Below are positions 1 through 6,724 of a stretch of 14,865 bases of DNA, piece after piece. Source of the stretch: Acidobacteriota bacterium (GTDB lineage: Bacteria; Acidobacteriota; Thermoanaerobaculia; Gp7-AA8); NCBI GenBank assembly GCA_003223695.1, contig QHVY01000171.1, forward strand, positions 1 through 14,865, given 5' to 3'. A model generated the notes under the pieces. It was not told the DNA's origin. It was given only the letters and a program-made list of their open reading frames with translations, and did no database searches. The translations under genes and the position numbers were made by a program. The first letter of the stretch is position 1. Each line of letters begins with the position of its first letter.

Positions 1-513
1 TTCGAAAAGCGTGGAGGTTCCTTCGCACGCAGCCGGAGTGAGGATCGGCGAATCGATCAACACGAAATCGCGCTCGTAGAAAAATTCGCGGCAGGCCTCC
101 TCGATCTCGCTACGAACCCGTAGAATCGCATGCTGCTTCGAAGACCGCAGCCACAGGTGGCGAATGTCCATCAGGAACGCCGTTCCGTGCTCCTTCGGCG
201 TAATCGGATAATCCTGCGTGGGCGCGATGACCTCGAATGATTCAAGACCGAGCTCGACGCCGCCGGGCGCGCGCGGCTCCGCGCGAACGATGCCGGTCAC
301 GCGCACCGTCGACTCCTGCGTCGCTTCTTCGACGCCGCGCCAGGTCTCCTCGCTGACTTCCTTTTTGGAAACCACGCATTGCAGATATCCGCTGCCATCG
401 CGAATGATCGGGAACTGCAGCTTACCGGCGGTGCGCTTGTTGTACAGCCAACCGTTGATTGTGACGCGTTCATCGATGCACTGCGGGAGATCTTTGATCC
501 GGGGTCCAGTCAT
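1..513 (-). CDS. asnS: Asparaginyl-tRNA synthetase, N-terminal 171 residues (cut by window edge)
   Basis: Class II aminoacyl-tRNA synthetase that charges tRNA-Asn with asparagine in the cytoplasm. Reading the minus strand from the ATG at 513 gives an unbroken 171-codon frame to base 1. Residues about 15-105 form the OB-fold anticodon-binding domain, with GWLYNKR, FPIIRDGSGYLQ and RAPGGVEL. Then come the linker and start of the catalytic core, with PKEHG, FLMDIRHLWLR and ILTPAACEGTSTLFE. From memory this closely resembles the Thermus-type AsnRS N-terminus (PKEHG, RHLWLR, ILTP-VEGT). AspRS is the main alternative, but the PKEHG/RHLWLR pattern favours AsnRS. The start codon overlaps the stop of the upstream lipid-kinase gene as ATGA, so translational coupling is likely. 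The rest of the catalytic domain lies outside the window. Confidence 0.93.
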   Translation of the reverse strand, partial: MTGPRIKDLPQCIDERVTINGWLYNKRTAGKLQFPIIRDGSGYLQCVVSKKEVSEETWRGVEEATQESTVRVTGIVRAEPRAPGGVELGLESFEVIAPTQDYPITPKEHGTAFLMDIRHLWLRSSKQHAILRVRSEIEEACREFFYERDFVLIDSPILTPAACEGTSTLFE

Positions 514-1409
514 GAAGTTGGTGATTGTAACCGAGGCACTTTCACCAGCAATGACTTCGGAACGATAGTGATCACCAGCGGCGGCACCATGATCACCAGC
601 TCGCCGTCGATGCCGAGTCGAAGTCGTTTGTGCGCGGACTGCACCTTCAATTGAGTGGTCCGGAACGATCGAAAACCAGGCGTCGTCTTGACGCGGCCCG
701 CAAGATAGTTCGCCAGAAACCTCGTCAAGGCGATCCGGGGCACATGCGGCAGCCAGTAGACGGAGAGGCGTCCCTCCTCGAGAGTATTGCGCGGCGCTTC
801 AACGCCGAGGCGGGAGAGATCGTAAGAATTGTTCGAGACCACGAAGACGTGCGTCTTGATGATTTCGTTCAGATACTCGGTTTCCACTGCCAGCGTCACA
901 TGCGGATATTTCCGCAGCGTCGCATAAGCGCCGTAGAGGCGCGCTTTCCAGCGCGGGTAATCGCGGCCGCGCTCCTCGCGCCGCGCTACCAGCTCGGGAT
1001 AGAGACCGATTGAGACATTGTTGATGAAGAAACGATCGTTGATGCGGCCGACATCGATTTGCCGCGTGGTTCCGGAGAGCACCACATCCAGCGCTTCGCG
1101 CCAACCGAGTGGGATTCCGATGTCGCGCGCGAAATGGTTGTACGTTCCGGCGGGTATCACGCCGAGCTGCGCTTCTGAGTTGACAAGCGGCTGCACCACA
1201 GAGCTGATGGTTCCGTCGCCGCCGGCGGCGACGAACAGCCGGCGGCCCAAGCGCATCTGCTCGCGAATCATCAGACCGATGTCGGCCACACTCGCAAATC
1301 GCACCACCTGCAGACCGGCTTCTGTCGCAGCACTTTCGAGGGCTGCTGCGTCCGGGAACCGCACTCCGGAGGCGGGGTTCAGAAACAACAAGCCGCGAAT
1401 CGAGGGCAA
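510..1409 (-). CDS. Diacylglycerol kinase family lipid kinase (YegS/BmrU/DgkB-like)
   Basis: ATP-dependent lipid kinase of the DAGK catalytic-domain family, expected to phosphorylate diacylglycerol or a related lipid at the membrane face. The 299 residues match the usual family length of about 300. Visible motifs are LNPASG at 10-15, the nucleotide-binding GGDGT at 63-67, PAGTYNHFARD at 86-96 (where many relatives have GTAND), FINN at 128-131 and GIDGE at 266-270. The start is a TTG at 1409: the frame is closed by a TGA just upstream (1413-1415), and a GGAG sits seven bases before the TTG, so no ATG start is available. Its stop overlaps the asnS ATG by four bases, suggesting a two-gene transcript. 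It is divergent from the 951-residue protein with only 40 bases between them. Substrate cannot be told from sequence. Confidence 0.9.
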   Translation of the reverse strand: MPSIRGLLFLNPASGVRFPDAAALESAATEAGLQVVRFASVADIGLMIREQMRLGRRLFVAAGGDGTISSVVQPLVNSEAQLGVIPAGTYNHFARDIGIPLGWREALDVVLSGTTRQIDVGRINDRFFINNVSIGLYPELVARREERGRDYPRWKARLYGAYATLRKYPHVTLAVETEYLNEIIKTHVFVVSNNSYDLSRLGVEAPRNTLEEGRLSVYWLPHVPRIALTRFLANYLAGRVKTTPGFRSFRTTQLKVQSAHKRLRLGIDGELVIMVPPLVITIVPKSLLVKVPRLQSPTS

Positions 1410-1416
1410 TTTTCAG

Positions 1417-1420
1417 CTCC
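1417..1420 (-). promoter_or_regulatory. Ribosome binding site fixing the TTG start of the lipid kinase
   Basis: GGAG on the minus strand, seven bases upstream of the TTG at 1409. An ATG four codons further upstream is followed by an in-frame TGA, so this site supports TTG as the real start. Confidence 0.55.
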
Positions 1421-1449
1421 GCATCGTGCGTTGAAGACGCCGGCCAGTC

Positions 1450-4305
1450 ATGAAAAAAATCGCGATCGTTGCCGTCTGTTTGCAAATTTGTGTCCTCTCT
1501 CTGTTCGCTGCTGATGCACCGAAAGAATGCTCGCTGTGCGTCGGAGCAACGGCGAATCTCGCGGCGCCGCCCGCGACCGTCATTCCGCTCGTCCTGCAGG
1601 TCCACGAGTCCGATTTGGCGACGACCGCTGTCGATACGCTTTCGCCCGAGCAGCGCAGCAAGCTGACGCTCACGATCAGCTACAGCGTCGATAAAGACAG
1701 CAAAGATCCCATGAGCGACGTCGAGACGCACACGAAGAACATCATCGAATGGGCGCGGTTGCACGGACCATTCGAAGGCATCGGCGTCGCTCCAGAGGGT
1801 CTGGACAACACGGTGGCCGGATATGCGTTCAAGCGGCTCGCGGTCACCGCGCAGGGTTTGAATGTCGCCTCGCGCATCGTGCTGCCGCCGATGAATGATC
1901 GATCGAGCTTGTATGAAACAGGTGCGTTGACATACGTCGATGCGATTCTGGTCGCTGATGCAGATGTGAAGAAGACCGCTTCCTGGATCGCAGAGAAGGA
2001 ACCTTCGAAGAAGCTCTACGCGATCGTGGATCCGCAGTCGCCAAATTCGTTTTTCGACCTTGCACAGGCGCTCGCGAATGGCGCAACGCGCGCATACCTC
2101 GCGCGTCCGGCCGCCGACGACGCCCCTGCGCTCGCGAACATCAATCATGCGTTCATCGGCGACTGGGCGTTTGATGCGACTTCGTCGACGCAGGTTCTCG
2201 ACGCGAAAGGCAATCGCATCGAAATGCCTGTCCTGACTTTCGTTCGCGGCGAGGATCTGCGGACGATCATCGTGCCGAAAGGCGATGCCAGTGCCGCCTT
2301 CATCGCCTCGCTACCGAGCGATCGCTACACAAGACCTCGGCGCGTAGACGCTGCTGGCGATCGGGAGATCACCGATGTCGGCGCGAAAGGCGGGCACTTT
2401 CTCATCGGCGTCCAGCCGGTCAAACGCCCGTTCCTGCTGACGCTCGATCACACTGAAAAGCCGCAAATCACGAAGGAAGCGATCAGCGTCGCGACGCAGC
2501 GCGGCATCAGCGTCGAAGAGATCATCCGCAATCATCAGGCGTACAAGACGTATCAGGAGTCGATTCAGCCACGCTACATCGCGCGCGATGCCACGAAGCT
2601 GCGCTTCACGCTCGAAGGGGGCGAGGCCATCGAGGCCACGATCGCCGGCGACTATTTCTCCGAACCGCACGGTCAATCCGATTGGGTATGGCAGGACTTC
2701 TACATCAATGGTGTGAAGTGGAAGTACGGCCGCATCCCCGAGCTGCCGCTGATTCAGCCGGAGAAGGTGGCGCAGCTTCCGCTCGACATCCACCTGACCA
2801 ACGAATACCGATACCAGCTCGCGCGCGAGACGGATCTCAACGGCTTTCGCACGTACGAAGTGCGATTCGAGCCGCCGCCGAACGCGCCCGCCGGTCTGCC
2901 GCTCTATCGCGGAACGGTGTGGATCGACAGCAGAACGTGGGCGCGCATTCGCATCTCGATGATTCAGCTCAACCTCACAGGGGAGGTGCTGTCGAACGAG
3001 GAGCGCGTCGATTTCCAACCGTTCGCGCGCGCAACGCACGCCTCACTCAGCGCTGCAGACGTGGCAAAAGCGGATCCGCGCGAGATCATCTGGCTGCCGA
3101 TCGATGTCAGCGCGCAGCAGGTGATCTCCGCAGCCGGACGCGCGAACGTCGTCCTGCGACAGACCACCTTCAGCGATTTCAGGCTCGAACCGAACGACTT
3201 CGAACAGCGTCACCAGATCGCCGCCGCGTCAGACGCCCGCATCGTTCGCGAGACGCAGGAGGGCATGCGCTACGTCGAGAAAAATGCGGCGGGAGAGCGC
3301 GTCGTCAAAGAAGGATTCAACACGGCACGCACGTTCATGCTCGGCGGCATTCACCACGACTCGGGTCTCGACTATCCCGTCCTGCCACTCGGCGGCATCG
3401 ACTACTTCAACTTCGACTGGCACAAGCGCGGAATTCAGACGAACGTCTTGTTCGCGGGCGTGCTCCTGACCGGCAACGTCACCAATCCAAACATAAACAA
3501 TACAAGGACTAATTTTGGTGCAGATTTCTTTGCCATCGCCGTCCCGACGACGAACAGCATGTATCGCTCCGGACTCGAGCAGCAGGGCGAGGCCGTCAAA
3601 TCGCTGCCGACGAACCTGAGTTTTCGGCTCGGTCATCCCTTCCTTAACTTCGGCAAGGTCGACGTCTCCCTTGGCGTGCGGCATGTGAACTATCAGCGCG
3701 CGGACACGACCGCCCCGTCGTTCGAGGTACCGAGCGACACCTTCGAGATCAGCCCGGGAATCGACGCGCAGTATTCACGGTGGGGCTACACCGTCTCGGG
3801 ATTTTTCGACTACAACGCGCGCACGAACTGGAAGCCGTGGGGCATCCTCTCCGAATACAACCCGAATCAGAAGACCTTCACCGATTTTGGCGGCGAGCTG
3901 TCGAAGAGCTTCTACCTGCCGAAGTTTCAGCGCATCGGCGTGGAGCTGAATTACCTCGATGGGCAGCGACTCGATCGCTTTGGAAAATACGAGCTCGGAT
4001 TCTTCGGATCACAGCGCATTCACGGGATCCGCTCAGGCTCCGTCCGCGCCGAAAAAGCGATCCTCGGCCACGTCTCGTACGGGCTGGTCTTCTCGGATCA
4101 GTTCCGGCTCGAAGCGTTCTACGATCACGGCCTGCTCACCGATCGCCTCGCCGGCTATCACCGTGAGCCGTTCCAGGGCGTTGGCATCGCCGGACAGACG
4201 GTCGGGCCATACGGAACCCTCTTGCGTCTCGACATCGGCAAGACCGTCGGCCGCAATGCGCAGAGCGGCTTCGTCGCGAACGTCGTGTTCCTGAAGTTGT
4301 TCTGA
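1450..4305 (+). CDS. Large exported protein with C-terminal outer-membrane-barrel-like region; unrecognised family
   Basis: I do not recognise the full-length family. The 951 residues begin with a clear signal peptide (MKK, hydrophobic to about 20, cleavage near LFA-AD). Residues about 40-235 alternate short strands and helices (RIVLPP, YVDAILVAD, LYAIVDPQ, GATRAYLARP) and could be an alpha/beta, TIM-like fold. Residues about 370-590 contain an antiparallel pattern like LolA/outer-membrane lipoprotein-sorting folds (YRGTVWIDSRTWARIR, then EERVDF and TFSDFRLEPNDF). Residues about 640-951 are rich in aromatic alternating strands and end in VANVVFLKLF, a terminal phenylalanine as in BamA/TamA-type barrels. 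It probably sits in the outer membrane. No Shine-Dalgarno is evident. The frame is intact, and its TGA abuts a REP head. Domain assignments are inference from pattern, not from a search. Confidence 0.85.
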   Translation: MKKIAIVAVCLQICVLSLFAADAPKECSLCVGATANLAAPPATVIPLVLQVHESDLATTAVDTLSPEQRSKLTLTISYSVDKDSKDPMSDVETHTKNIIEWARLHGPFEGIGVAPEGLDNTVAGYAFKRLAVTAQGLNVASRIVLPPMNDRSSLYETGALTYVDAILVADADVKKTASWIAEKEPSKKLYAIVDPQSPNSFFDLAQALANGATRAYLARPAADDAPALANINHAFIGDWAFDATSSTQVLDAKGNRIEMPVLTFVRGEDLRTIIVPKGDASAAFIASLPSDRYTRPRRVDAAGDREITDVGAKGGHFLIGVQPVKRPFLLTLDHTEKPQITKEAISVATQRGISVEEIIRNHQAYKTYQESIQPRYIARDATKLRFTLEGGEAIEATIAGDYFSEPHGQSDWVWQDFYINGVKWKYGRIPELPLIQPEKVAQLPLDIHLTNEYRYQLARETDLNGFRTYEVRFEPPPNAPAGLPLYRGTVWIDSRTWARIRISMIQLNLTGEVLSNEERVDFQPFARATHASLSAADVAKADPREIIWLPIDVSAQQVISAAGRANVVLRQTTFSDFRLEPNDFEQRHQIAAASDARIVRETQEGMRYVEKNAAGERVVKEGFNTARTFMLGGIHHDSGLDYPVLPLGGIDYFNFDWHKRGIQTNVLFAGVLLTGNVTNPNINNTRTNFGADFFAIAVPTTNSMYRSGLEQQGEAVKSLPTNLSFRLGHPFLNFGKVDVSLGVRHVNYQRADTTAPSFEVPSDTFEISPGIDAQYSRWGYTVSGFFDYNARTNWKPWGILSEYNPNQKTFTDFGGELSKSFYLPKFQRIGVELNYLDGQRLDRFGKYELGFFGSQRIHGIRSGSVRAEKAILGHVSYGLVFSDQFRLEAFYDHGLLTDRLAGYHREPFQGVGIAGQTVGPYGTLLRLDIGKTVGRNAQSGFVANVVFLKLF

Positions 4306-4355
4306 GTAGCGCCGGCTCCCAGCCGGCCGGATCGCCGGCACCTTGCCGGCGATCC
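4306..4355 (+). repeat. REP-like double hairpin, left flank of the transposase
   Basis: A GTAG head at 4306-4309 directly follows the TGA stop of the preceding gene. Hairpin 1 has 7-base arms (GCCGGCT 4311-4317, AGCCGGC 4321-4327) with a 3-base loop. Hairpin 2 has 12-base arms (4329-4340 and 4344-4355), also with a 3-base loop. A GTAG tetranucleotide 5' of a GC-rich imperfect palindrome is the known hallmark of REP sequences recognised by RAYT transposases. It may also end transcription of the upstream gene, but no T-run follows. Confidence 0.8.
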
Positions 4356-4405
4356 AAGGTAACATTGACAACGGTAGCTTCACGTGCCCGCTCCGTCTCA
4401 GGAGC

Positions 4406-5341
4406 ATGCCAAACAGGCTTCTTCCCTTTAGTACACGTGTCAATGTTCGGTCGCGTGGGTATCTCCCGCATTGGGAGGTCGACAACGCGATCTACTTCAT
4501 TACGTATCGGCTCGCGGATTCACTGCCACAGCACGTTATCGAAAGGCTCAGACTCGAATACAAACACGCGCTATGTCGGATGGAGCGCGCTCACGTTGCC
4601 GAATGGTTCCACGGCCGTCTTGATGAATTTCTCGACGCCGGCCGCGGCGCCTGTCATTTGAAAGTACCGGAAGTCGCGAGCTGCGTCATCGAAACGTGGC
4701 AGCACTTTGATCACGAGCGCTACGAGCTTCTCGCGTGGTGCATCATGCCGAATCATGTTCATGTCATTGCGAAAATCTTCAAAGGCGCGGATTTGGAAAA
4801 AATCCTTCATTCATGGAAATCGTACACGTCAAATCAGGCGAACGCGCTTCTGAAAAGGCGAGGCTCATTTTGGTGGCGTGAGTACTACGATCATTGCGTT
4901 CGCGATGAAGATGAACTAACTCGGTCAGTACGGTATGTACTCGACAACCCGGCGAAAGCTGGCTTGAAGGACTGGCCGTATTTCTGGTGCGCCGGCGGGA
5001 GCCGGCGCACCAGCCGGCAAGGGTGCCGGCGTTACGGTACCGAGTTGGGGTTCTGCACGAAGAAATCGACCGAGCCGATCTCCGTGCGGAAGCCAGATGT
5101 ATCCAGGACGCGTACCGTGAGGCGGTGTCTCGCGTTCGAGAGCTTCGTCGTATCCATCGTGAATCGCCAGCCCGAATTCGCGCTGTTGCGCAGCGTCGGA
5201 AATGAAAGCGCAACATCGGGGCGCGGGAAGCCATACTGCGCTTGGCCGATGAAATTGCCGTCGACGACGATCTCGACCGTCGCGACGGTCGAGGTCTCAT
5301 TCGCTGCCCATCCCTGGAACGTGACGTTGCCTTTGACGTAG
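4406..5341 (+). CDS. REP-associated tyrosine transposase (RAYT, Y1/IS200-like)
   Basis: Single-strand DNA endonuclease/transposase of the HUH-Y1 family, expected to nick and move REP sequences. From ATG 4406 the core covers about residues 1-194: RGYLPHWEV and IYFITYRLADSLP at the N-terminus, the metal-binding HVH of PNHVHV at 117-119, FWWREYYDH near 155-163, and the probable catalytic Tyr177 in RYVLDNPAKAGL. The frame has no stop after WPYFW. It reads through the right REP and then about 310 bases antisense to the Ig-repeat gene, giving 311 residues with a low-complexity tail unlikely to be conserved. An in-frame TTG at 4343 lies inside the left REP and is rejected as a start. At 4406 a GGAG is only one base from the ATG, so the start is uncertain. 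The core call is firm; the 3' end is not. Confidence 0.85.
   Translation: MPNRLLPFSTRVNVRSRGYLPHWEVDNAIYFITYRLADSLPQHVIERLRLEYKHALCRMERAHVAEWFHGRLDEFLDAGRGACHLKVPEVASCVIETWQHFDHERYELLAWCIMPNHVHVIAKIFKGADLEKILHSWKSYTSNQANALLKRRGSFWWREYYDHCVRDEDELTRSVRYVLDNPAKAGLKDWPYFWCAGGSRRTSRQGCRRYGTELGFCTKKSTEPISVRKPDVSRTRTVRRCLAFESFVVSIVNRQPEFALLRSVGNESATSGRGKPYCAWPMKLPSTTISTVATVEVSFAAHPWNVTLPLT
4986..5035 (-). repeat. REP-like double hairpin, right flank of the transposase
   Basis: Read on the minus strand from 5035, the head is GTAA followed by CGCCGGC. The first hairpin has 7-base arms (5024-5030 and 5013-5019, 4-base loop). The second has 11-base arms (5001-5011 and 4986-4996, 4-base loop). The TAA of the head is the stop codon of the minus-strand Ig-repeat gene. 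Stem and loop sequences are related to the left copy but exchanged between hairpins: the CTCCC loop is in hairpin 1 on the left and hairpin 2 on the right. Confidence 0.78.
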
Positions 5342-6633
5342 TCGAATTGCACCGGGACATCGATGAATCCACTCGCAGCGGCGACGCGATTTTCAGCGCA
5401 TTCGAAGAACACCGGAATGCCCTGCGGTCCCGGGAGTTCCGTGAACGTCTGCTGCTGGTCGCCGACGCGCACCTTCAACACGTGATGGCCGGGCGGAACG
5501 CCGAGCGCAAGCAGCGCGCCTACGTCGAGTGTGAACATGAAGCCGGCGTGCGGAGCATCCGGATACGTCGGATAGAAGCGCTGCACGTCGAACCTCGGCA
5601 GACCGTAGCAGTTCACATAAGCGCCAAAAAGCCCGCTGAATGCACAATCGTCAGTCGACGCCCAGCGCACGCCGTCGATCATCATCTCGACATACGAGAC
5701 GCGACCGAGGTCTTGACGAGTGCCGAGGTCGAGGGCCCAGCCGCGGACGGGCGTGATGTGTGACTGCGGGTTGACCGGTGGCGAGATGATCACCGGTGCG
5801 AGATTGCATCGCGTGCCGTAGAGCACCGCGTCGCGCAACGGCTCATCGAGATAGCCGAATGGCTTCAGATTTATCTCGTTATTGAAGATCTGCACCTGGC
5901 GCGCGCCGATTCTCTTCGAAAGGCCGAAACGGTCAAAGGCGACGACTTCGAGCAGGTGCACGCCGTCCTGAATGCGCGTCGTGTCGACTTCGGCGATGAA
6001 TCCGCTGAAATTCGCGACAGGAAGGTCGGGATAGGTGTTCCCGACATCGGGACGTGCGTCGCCGTAGATCGCCGACTGCATCACGCCGCCGTCGATCAGG
6101 ATGTCGATGCGTCCGATACCATCAGTGTCCACGGCCCAGCCGACGACCGGAAACGAACCGCTCGCGTTGTATTGCGCTGCAAGATCGGGGATGTCGAGAT
6201 TTCCGAACGGCGTCTGGTTGATCGTGTTATCGATATTGATCGTGCGCCGCCCCAGCTCGAACACTCGGCCATCCTGCAAGTAGATCTTCACCATGACAGT
6301 GTGCGGTCCGTTGGTGAAGCGGCTCGCGAGGAACCCGGTCTGGAATCCCGGCGCGATGTTCTGAATGCCGGGGTAATTCGGATACGCTTCGAGCACGTCG
6401 ATGCGCGGCAGACCTTTGTTCACGTTGTACTGGAACTGGTCGTCGACGTAGAGCTCGATCTTAGTGACCGCGACCGGGTCGAGGACAAAACCCTTGACCA
6501 GGACCTCCCCAGAATTGGGAACGGTCGGATCTGGAAAATCGAGCGCCGCGATGAGATCCTGCGCGAAGAGCGCAGTCGGAAAACACGTCGCGATAACGGT
6601 AAGAACCAGGCCGCGGGTAACCCATCTCCACAT
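5032..6633 (-). CDS. Secreted protein with four Ig-like repeats, function unknown
   Basis: Predicted exported protein of 533 residues with an N-terminal signal peptide (MWRWVTRG, hydrophobic to about 24, cleavage near LFA-QD). Four repeats of about 90-120 residues follow, each shaped like a bacterial Ig-like sandwich: a VxGWAxD or VKGFVLD strand, an I-x-VDG strand, then (L/F)PRxDVxxxYPxxP, GFxxxLDT, and a closing HxLxVxxxDxxG strand. Copies of the PRxDV-type motif occur near residues 76, 193, 346 and 470. The ATG at 6633 was chosen over an in-frame TTG at 6648 because GGAGG lies eight bases before the ATG and the TTG would overlap that site. Repeat 3 is longer and contains three cysteines. 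No catalytic motif, sortase signal or membrane anchor is visible. An adhesive or structural surface role is possible but not shown. Confidence 0.85.
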   Translation of the reverse strand: MWRWVTRGLVLTVIATCFPTALFAQDLIAALDFPDPTVPNSGEVLVKGFVLDPVAVTKIELYVDDQFQYNVNKGLPRIDVLEAYPNYPGIQNIAPGFQTGFLASRFTNGPHTVMVKIYLQDGRVFELGRRTINIDNTINQTPFGNLDIPDLAAQYNASGSFPVVGWAVDTDGIGRIDILIDGGVMQSAIYGDARPDVGNTYPDLPVANFSGFIAEVDTTRIQDGVHLLEVVAFDRFGLSKRIGARQVQIFNNEINLKPFGYLDEPLRDAVLYGTRCNLAPVIISPPVNPQSHITPVRGWALDLGTRQDLGRVSYVEMMIDGVRWASTDDCAFSGLFGAYVNCYGLPRFDVQRFYPTYPDAPHAGFMFTLDVGALLALGVPPGHHVLKVRVGDQQQTFTELPGPQGIPVFFECAENRVAAASGFIDVPVQFDYVKGNVTFQGWAANETSTVATVEIVVDGNFIGQAQYGFPRPDVALSFPTLRNSANSGWRFTMDTTKLSNARHRLTVRVLDTSGFRTEIGSVDFFVQNPNSVP

Positions 6634-6641
6634 AACCCCAA

Positions 6642-6646
6642 CCTCC
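6642..6646 (-). promoter_or_regulatory. Ribosome binding site deciding the start of the Ig-repeat protein
   Basis: GGAGG on the minus strand, eight bases upstream of the ATG at 6633. It overlaps the upstream in-frame TTG at 6648, which makes the TTG an unlikely start. Confidence 0.65.
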
Positions 6647-6696
6647 AACCCGATGATGACCTTGCCTGCGCTTCAGAACACTTTCTTTTGCTAGAG

Positions 6697-6724
6697 TTTA
6701 TACTACTCAGGGTGACTTCTTCAA
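6697..6724 (-). promoter_or_regulatory. Candidate sigma-70-like promoter for the Ig-repeat gene
   Basis: On the minus strand TTGAAG (6724-6719) and TATAAA (6702-6697) are 16 bases apart. Transcription would start near 6690, giving a leader of about 57 bases that contains the GGAGG site. The -35 lies inside the start of the divergent dehydratase gene. Judged by eye only. Confidence 0.4.
6699..6704 (+). promoter_or_regulatory. Candidate -10 box for the dehydratase gene
   Basis: TATACT lies seven bases before the GTG start at 6712 and shares bases with the opposing TATAAA box. No good -35 was found 15-19 bases upstream. If this box is used, the transcript would begin at or next to the GTG, so it would be leaderless. 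Confidence 0.3.

Larger units (their letters stand above)
4306..5035. mobile_element. RAYT/REP unit: IS200-like transposase gene between two inward-facing REPs
   Basis: The unit runs from the left GTAG head (plus strand, 4306) to the right GTAA head (minus strand, 5035) and contains a HUH transposase core. Read inward from either end, each flank has the same layout: head, 7-base-arm hairpin, then 11-12-base-arm hairpin. The unit lies exactly between two convergent genes, touching or overlapping the stop codons of both. The transposase DNA looks less GC-rich than its neighbours by eye. RAYTs are generally single-copy domesticated relatives of IS200/IS605 transposases, so self-mobility is doubtful. 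Confidence 0.7.

Noticed and set aside
799..2148. A 449-codon minus-strand open frame across the lipid kinase and the 951-residue gene
   Set aside because: It is arginine-rich and overlaps two well-supported genes in other frames, which is typical of a GC-rich shadow frame.
4343..4405. TTG start for the transposase inside the left REP
   Set aside because: The first 21 codons would be REP and spacer sequence. RAYT similarity begins after the ATG at 4406.
5956..6711. A 252-codon upstream extension of the dehydratase reading frame
   Set aside because: It runs antisense through the Ig-repeat gene and gives charged, repetitive sequence with no dehydratase similarity. The enzyme family begins near residue 1 of the GTG 6712 start.
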